From positions 24,328-88,327 of the forward strand of contig JASANE010007210.1 in assembly GCA_030248225.1 (NCBI GenBank): 64,000 nucleotides of DNA, in the 5' to 3' direction. The stretch is from Trileptium ribeirensis (lineage: Eukaryota; Nematoda; Enoplea; Enoplida; Thoracostomopsidae). Position 1 is the stretch's first letter; every line of letters starts with the position of its first letter. Shown piece by piece: positions 47,090 through 64,000 of this stretch. A model generated the notes under the pieces. The model saw only the letters and a list, made by a program, of their open reading frames with translations, was not told the DNA's origin and did not search any database. A program made the translations under genes and the position numbers.

Positions 47090-47460
47090 TTCGTGTTCAT
47101 TACTTGTACGATAAGAACTGACTTGACAAAAGAACAATCCAGAGTACTTAAAGTGTACTCACGCATTAGGGAACCGAATTTCTTGAAAATGAAAATAGCC
47201 AAAAATCTGTTCGAGCACAAGGTATACTTTTTGGCAGTTGGATTTCATTTTGCGAATATATAATCTAGTTAAAGAAAACTCGATTGAAATTCAGCGTTTT
47301 TCGTAAAAATTATGATTCGATATTACAAATATTTCGTCATTACAAAATGGATGTCGACGGAGCATCTTAATTTTGCGAAACCATTGTATAACTGATAGCG
47401 TGATATGTAACGCGACTACGAATGCTTGTACCTTTTAAGAAACATTACTATTACGTTAAG
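47090..47460 (+). repeat. Dispersed repeat family C, copy 2
   Basis: Partner of 45,395-45,740. Both lie in the same orientation about 1.7 kb apart. Confidence 0.55.
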
Positions 47461-50400
47461 AAACACATTTTTGTGGGTTTTGCTACACTGTAGTGAATAG
47501 TAAATAGTACCGGTTTCTTAATATGGCTGCTCCCTAACCGGTGTACTATTTTATTCTCACAAATGCCTAAAATTTAATATCGTTTGGGGTTAGCACTATC
47601 AGATAAAAAATGAATATTTAAGTACACTTTATGAATAAATATATTTGGCAGCAATCACACATATGCATCACACTGATTGACTTGACAGCGATAATAAATA
47701 AACCCGCACCTGTGTATGATTACAGATATCTTCAACCAGATGAAGTGAAACTGTCAACATATCGCTCACATGGGTACTCAGAATACTTAGAAAAACCGCT
47801 AAGTATAATGCTTCTAAATTTTTTAATGCTGAAGCGTTTCGTTTTTACCATCCCAAATTGAGTTCCGGAGGGGGGTCATTTAAGCGCGAGTTAATCAAAC
47901 AGCATACTAAATGTTAAGCACACAGTTTGTCTAGCATAGAGCTATAATAGCTTTAAGATTTACTTCCACACTATGCTACAATAAATATAATGTTCAGCAA
48001 ACAACGGTGCTGATAAATATATATTCCTACGATACATTCCTGAACAAATACTAAAGTCGACTTCACGAAACTGCGCCGGGAATATTGACGCGAATTGTAA
48101 ATAAGACAAAGATAACCGATGTAGGCGCGACTTGAATTTTTAACAATAAATGCTTTTCCGCACGCGTGTCTAGGCGTTTGCAGCAAAAATACTCTGCATT
48201 AGGCTAAAATAACACAGTTAAAAGAGACGCAACTCGCATTGGCACAGTTTGACGTTTTTCAGCGATACAACGTGCGGCTGTGCTTTATGTTGTGAATCGA
48301 TTTTACTTTAAGGAATAACTCTGAGCCGCGCTACAAATTTTAGTTACCAAGAACGTCATTGGACAAAAATTTAAAATTTGATTGTAAGCCTAGGCTGAGG
48401 CTTACATGCTAAGGCTTAGGCTGGCTTAGAAAGCCAAAACTCCCCATATCCACTCCATCACACGAAAATTTTCGTAGGGATCCCATCTATCCCCACCGCT
48501 GAATCAATGAAGAATCGTTCCAGGGGATTGCCATTTAATAAACAGCTGCAGTGTTTTGCAATTTGGCATTTAATTAGAAATGTATTGACCACTTAACTTA
48601 AGAAGAAAAGATTTAAAGTACGAATTAAGCAAAACGCTTAAGCTTCTGAAGGTACCATCAGAACATCTGATAGTGAGTACAGCTAACCACGGACAATAGC
48701 AGACCAAATTTTTTAAAATTCATAAAAAAATTTAGTGTACAGCTGACATCGTTAAACTACTATTTCTAAAAAAATTCAACGAAAACATTTTGATCCCCAC
48801 TGTACCCCATCCATCTCCCCATGACAAGCCCGGAAATTTGTCACAGCGCTGGTTCAATAAACCGTTAAGTTCTCGGACGAATACCCATTAAACACAGCCT
48901 TTTAAAACGCATTCACTAAAGAGAACTTACCGTCACTCTTTTCAGCACCGCTCAGTAAAGCAAACAATTTAATCATTTAGATGACAGCGACTACTGGTTA
49001 ATAAAGGGAACCATGAAGTCGCCACTAAAGGAAATCACCTAGTATATTTTATAGTTTGGACAGCGGGTGCTGAAAAGATCCACCAAGTTTTCCGGACATG
49101 GTTCACTAAACGGACCACTATGTCTTTTTGATGCCGTAAACCACATCGAGCCACGTAGCTATTTCGCCAATAGTGCAAACTGCTAAACATGCAGCGTTAT
49201 ACACGTTACATAGAATTCAATACCGGCGGACTCAAGATTTGAGCAGGTACAAGCCCGCGGGTATCCGTACCCGTGCACAGCTCTGCTTTTCCACATCTTG
49301 CGCCGACAACAGTAGAGTATTCCAATTAGTATTGGTATTATAAGCCTGAGCCTTCGCCAAAGCCTGAGCCTTCGCCAAAGCCTGATCCTTATATAACCAT
49401 TAAACTAAGTATAAAACTAGGTCTCACCTGACTCCCACACACACACTCAGCTGCTCTTTTTCTAAGGATATTACGTTCTATAGTCTGCGCAACATGTCTT
49501 AGTACTGTAAACATGTTAGGTAAAAAAATACGTACCTAACCTGAACACAGGTATAAAATAACGTTTTATCCACTCCGGTTAGCGTTTATCTTTATGCTGC
49601 TTTCCACATATTGAATATTGATATACCGAAACGTACAAAATATACAAACGTTTATGCAAATAGTTCCATAAATATAATCAATCAGCTTCTAAGCTCACTG
49701 TAATCATTTATTATTAAGGTTAGAAACACCCAGAATCTAATAAATTATGGCGTTCGAACATCACGATTATATTATGTACAAAAATATATTATAACACCGG
49801 TAAAAATCTTAATAATCGAGCAATAAAATATAACGTACAAACACCGGATATACTAAAAAACAACGAACGTAAATAGAAGCGATACAATTTTTTATAAAAA
49901 AGGCGTGGTATTAAAGTCCGCTCGTTTGGCTACGGCAATTGTAACTTAACTCACACCAGTAACGCACGTAATGTTCCTGTGTCATTCGCATCAGAGTAAA
50001 TGTGGTATATGGCTGGCTGGCTGGCTGCGCCCGTAAATATAAACGGTGATGGGCCGGGATATGGGTTACTATATTCGGGTAAATATTCCGGAATGTACAT
50101 ATCGGATAATCCAAATATCCGTGATATGGACAACCATATCCTAAAACTTTAAACTTTTATTTAAACTTCGAAAACAGTATAGAACAGTATATAAATAAGT
50201 ATACCAGATTTTGCCATTCACTATTTACAGGTGTATTTTATGACGTACTAAAGACTTGAATCAAAAGCATTTTTTGGCATGATTATTTTTAGTTTTACGA
50301 ACAAACCCGAGATCAATGACCAAAAAACCAGCTATATATACATTAATGGTGACTATGTCCTGCTGCTGCTCCATTCATGTCATACTTTCAATATATAAAC

Positions 50401-52118
50401 AATACTTGAAAATTTGTACTCTTCTTAGTAAATTAGTGCTAATTCTTAGTAACTTGCTGCAAATTGGAGTGGTTAATTTTCGTCTTCAGGGGTCCAATAA
50501 AGAACCGTAGAGTTTAGGGCACCTTGGGTAGGGCACTACAATGTATAAGTACATAAGGGGTCCAGAAGTCGAAAAAATGGAGCTAATCTCGCATAGGGAA
50601 GTTTTTCCCTCAAGGATTCTAGTAAGGATTTACGCATGTTCCCTAGCGTTTCGTCATTAAATAGGTCGGAGTCAATTTAAGGGGTTTTGTAGGCTGCCAG
50701 TGAATTTGCAGAATCATGTCACGTGTTTTTGTAAGGAGTTATGTGGCTCATGGTACCCTCGCAGGGATACTGCCATGTACTCGAAGAGCCCAGAAATCGA
50801 AATAAAATAAAATATATTTTGACCTGCTTATTAGTCCAATGGAGACATTAAGTTCCCTCTTCCCTGGTATTTACACAATTATACGCTAATCTGCATAGTT
50901 TTTCCGCAAAGTTGTTCCACATCTTTCTCCGTGGAGTATGTCCACCGGTACATTTTAATAAAAATACACACCAAAAATATATATTATTGTTTGATCCTTA
51001 ACATTGAGTAATCAGCCTTCAGGTAAGATTAGTAACGAGCTACGTAAATTACGAAACAGCTGCATTGGGAATATACAACAAATATAACAGTACATATGTG
51101 TTTTAGTGATATAAAAATATCGAACTAACACTGAGCTTTGTTAGAATATAGCACATAAAACGTGACATTTGTTTGAGTCCCATCCAGTCTGAAAATAATA
51201 TTTATTATCGCACGGCGTTGATTTTCCTTAACTGACTCATCATTTTATCTGTTGGTTTCAAATTTGTGCCATTTTTGTAATTATTATAATCGTGATCATT
51301 TATTCTTGGATGTTTTCGGCCACAATATGTAAGGCTAGGACCACATAAGTCTCAAACAGAGAAGAACTACGATCTACTAAACCATGGATCATCTGGGCTT
51401 TAGTACATTTAGGTATATAATAATTAGAAAACTTTACCTAAAATAGTTTAGGTCTCGGGCAAAGTTTAAATTGCCACAGAGTGTTCAAAATATTGCGGCC
51501 GTTCACATCACATTGGCGACAAAAACTTATCAGGAATGTGGGACACATTGCTTACTTATATACTTGTGCGAGCCACCATGATAAATCAAATTTAACTATT
51601 ATACAGATACCAAAATTAAAACTGTGTCTACAATGTCCCTGATTTTCAGACCGATGGTGCGTGTTGTCTGCCAAAAAGGTAAAAAGACAACAACACTGAA
51701 ATCCAAATAAACTGGGAAATTCCGCCAACTGATAAGTTCATCATGATACTCTTTTGTGTTCCGTGAATTACACCAATAATTATTATTGAGAAAGGCGACT
51801 CGGTATGCCGTAGATGTACTGCAATTAATGCTTTCGAACAAATACGAACGTCTGCTGTTTGACAACCATTTGAACAATACAATGGCGTATCGGGAGACAG
51901 GAGCGTCTTCATCTATCTATATATTATGCTGTCGACGGAAGCAAAGCGGAATAAACCACGAAACGTTAGCGAATTCCGGACGACTATTAGAGACAGTCTC
52001 TGGCTAATTTGGCTATTAATTCTGCCGAAGTATGTAATGTAAATAGCTAAATGTATTCACATAACAATAAGTAGCAGCTGTGAAAACCTAAAAAAACAAC
52101 TATTGAATTGGGCCGCTA
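47461..52118. other. 4.6-kb gene-poor stretch
   Basis: Fragments related to family B (48,385-48,500; 49,335-49,460 with a duplicated 'gcctgagccttcgccaaa') and many short ORFs. At 51,599-51,912 both strands are open over ~90 codons; the minus frame contains SKALIAVHLRHTESPF, faintly like a zinc-finger linker region downstream of the zinc-finger gene, but the Cys spacing does not form a finger. Confidence 0.4.
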
Positions 52119-62134
<10,016 letters not shown>

Positions 62135-62724
62135 CAATTATACTGCTACTATTTGTACTACTGTCGATGCTGTTGTTGGTGCTGCTAAAGCAACTGTTGA
62201 GCTAATGTGGCCACGTCGAATACTGGCTGAGCTGTAGTAGACAATTTATTATTAGTAACGTATATCATTTCCTGATGCCAAATGTGTCATCTCCTTTGAC
62301 GAAACACGCCAATGCTTAACGATGGGTAGACAACGACATACAAGAAGCCGGTTCTTTAGAAACGATCAGCGCAAACATATTACGTACTATCAGCTGGCAT
62401 TTGCAATAAGACACCACTCAGACTGACTGCGCTAGCAAAAACGGTCATCTTTCCAGGCATTAAACTCACTGGGAAAACATTTGCTAAGTAGCGACTGCGC
62501 TATATTTTTGGTCGCTCTGCTGTTATTTTGTCAAAACAGCAAACAAAGCTCACGATTCAATTACAATCCGCCTTTAAAAAAACAATGAATGGCTTTCTTA
62601 CATACATACTCCAAGTTTAACGCACCGGTATATTTATTAAAATGCTAATATAGCACCCGTAAGTTATAAAACGAGATATGATTAGTAGTATATATAACTA
62701 TGCATTTCCGTCTATAATCATGCC

Positions 62725-62737
62725 GCTAGTTAAGAAA
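62725..62737. other. Axis / 13-base spacer of the inverted duplication
   Basis: Sequence between the arms (gctagttaagaaa). The arms begin with imperfect taatcatgcc / ggcatgtttata on either side. Confidence 0.85.
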
Positions 62738-64000
62738 GGCATGTTTATAAGACGGAAATGCATAGTTATATATACTACTAATCATATCTCGTTTTATAAC
62801 TTACGGGTGCTATGTAGTTTTGATGGACTACCGGAGCATATGTATGTAAATATTTTTTAAAGGCGGATTGTAATTGAATCGTGAGCTTTGTTTGCTGTTT
62901 AACAAAGTAACGGCAACGACCAAAAAGTTTCCAGCGCAGTCGCTACTAGCAAAATGTTTTCCCATGAGTTTATTGGAAACAACCGTTTTTTGGCCGCCTA
63001 AGTGGTATTCTATTCGAATGCCAGCTGATCTTTGTTGCGCTCCAATCGTTGTAAAGAACGGCTTCTTGTATGTCGTTGTCCCATCGTTAAGACGATTTGA
63101 TATGTTTTGGCAGAAGGAGAATAACACATTTCGTGGGGAATAAAATATATACGTTACTAATAATAATAAATTGTACTGCACAAGTTGTCCGACGTGGCAC
63201 AGTAGCTCAACAGTTGCTTTAAGCAGCACCAACAACAGTGCGACATAGTCACCGTATATAGTAGACCGTTACGGAGTGAGTTTGAGTTCCAATATCTCAG
63301 CGGCAACAGCAAGTATTGAGTCATAGATTATTTATACCCATTCTTTATCGTGCGGCGGCACTATAATTTGATAGAAAATGTATTCCAGCATAGATAAACC
63401 AACAACAACGATTAATTTGGCACAAGTGCAAAAACGGCACGCCCCAAACAACAGCGGCTAATCCTGCAGGAATAGCTGCGAGCCATGGAAGCGACTACAG
63501 TAGCGTGCGGTTAGCCATCAGCGGCTCCAGTTGCACCACGAGCGGCCGACGATATCGCCGACGCATTGTGGCTGCAGCCGATCGGCGCTTCTCGGCGGCG
63601 CCATTAATCGGGACACACCACCACCGACGGCCGCCGCGCGGCGTCACGTTGCGCTATCGTGGACGCGACGCATAGCGCCCCGGCCGGCCTTTCTATAGCG
63701 CAGTGGCGGCAATTGCTCCGACCGATATGTCGTCATCGTCAAATGTTCAAGTGCTTCAAAATCATATTGCTGCATCGACTGTGGCCTAACTAAAGCTCCG
63801 CGCTTTGATGAACTCACCGTGCTGCCGCTGCACTACACAATGATGACGACAACAATAGCGGTTTCCGCCGCTCGGTCGGCAACAAGCTCGCGCCCCTTCC
63901 CGGTGCAAAATGGTGCGCTACGACGACGACGCGTTGGCACAACCATAACCAGAGCAATTTTTTTTGGTTTTCCGTTCAGTTACGTACTGCTGGACTGGTT
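62738..64000 (+). pseudogene. Right arm: scrambled inverted copy of the zinc-finger gene exon 1
   Basis: Read on the + strand, this arm follows the minus-strand order of the left arm: 5' flank to about 63,280, then phrases equivalent to ISQRQQQ, YTHSLSS, NPAGIAASHGS, AAPVAP, APTDMSSSS, VQNHIA, ALMNS and PGANGAL up to the window edge. Blocks of 10-25 identical bases alternate with garbled bases and small indels, so no frame is kept. It is a pseudogene, or an uncorrected read-derived artefact. The 135-residue minus frame 62,828-63,235 is meaningless. Confidence 0.8.

Noticed and set aside
51646..51912. Additional zinc finger (SKALIAVHLRHTESPF) downstream of the zinc-finger gene
   Set aside because: Cys and His spacing does not make a C2H2 finger, and the main transcript already stops at 52,119.
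62828..63235. 135-residue minus ORF in the right arm of the inverted duplication
   Set aside because: Runs antisense through the scrambled copy's flank; the corresponding left-arm sequence is not coding in that frame.

Overview
The window is nuclear DNA of an animal, most likely an invertebrate. It is AT-rich and repeat-dense. Its genes are broken by GT-AG introns of roughly 0.6-3.5 kb, and the recognisable products are eukaryotic: V-ATPase subunit H, mitoribosomal protein mL42, mitochondrial lipoyl(octanoyl) transferase, a fibrinogen-domain lectin-type protein and a C2H2 zinc-finger factor with long Q/N/A/S-rich tails. The species cannot be named from sequence alone; an arthropod or a nematode with long introns would both fit. 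There are no bacterial operons, CRISPR arrays or intact RNA genes. Most long ORFs are shadows of repeats, and most of the real genes consist of short exons that an ORF search misses.

Layout on the + strand: (1) 3,969-12,404 holds four phase-compatible exons that rebuild most of a fibrinogen C-terminal domain; no upstream exon and no last exon was found. (2) 15,647-19,596 holds the three C-terminal exons of V-ATPase subunit H (ATP6V1H), including the stop; the exons for its first ~400 residues were not found. (3) 22,351-22,407 is one possible exon of a ubiquitin-conjugating enzyme. (4) 28,362-34,991 holds three exons of MRPL42, with a possible fourth at 36,599-36,681. (5) 37,369-38,112 is an intact, intronless LIPT2. 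An orphan exon-like piece follows at 39,466-39,515.

On the - strand, 52,119-62,134 holds a zinc-finger gene: a 420-codon low-complexity exon, a second Q/N/S/A-rich exon ending inside finger 1, then two exons completing three C2H2 fingers. The 5' side of this gene is folded into a large inverted duplication (about 61,380-64,000, axis near 62,731). Its distal arm is a scrambled copy of the first coding exon. It is either a real foldback duplication or a hairpin-read assembly artefact.

The remaining sequence is transposon and satellite debris: a 2-kb minisatellite of 28-bp units inside a fibrinogen-gene intron, a four-copy 164-bp array with a 20-bp palindromic core, several MITE families (one carries TTAA-flanked piggyBac-type ends and sits inside another MITE), a pair of tRNA-derived SINEs, a DDE transposase relic, long-TIR foldbacks and multiple dispersed families shared between introns. 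MRPL42 and LIPT2 both serve mitochondria and lie next to each other, or LIPT2 is nested; the other genes show no functional link.
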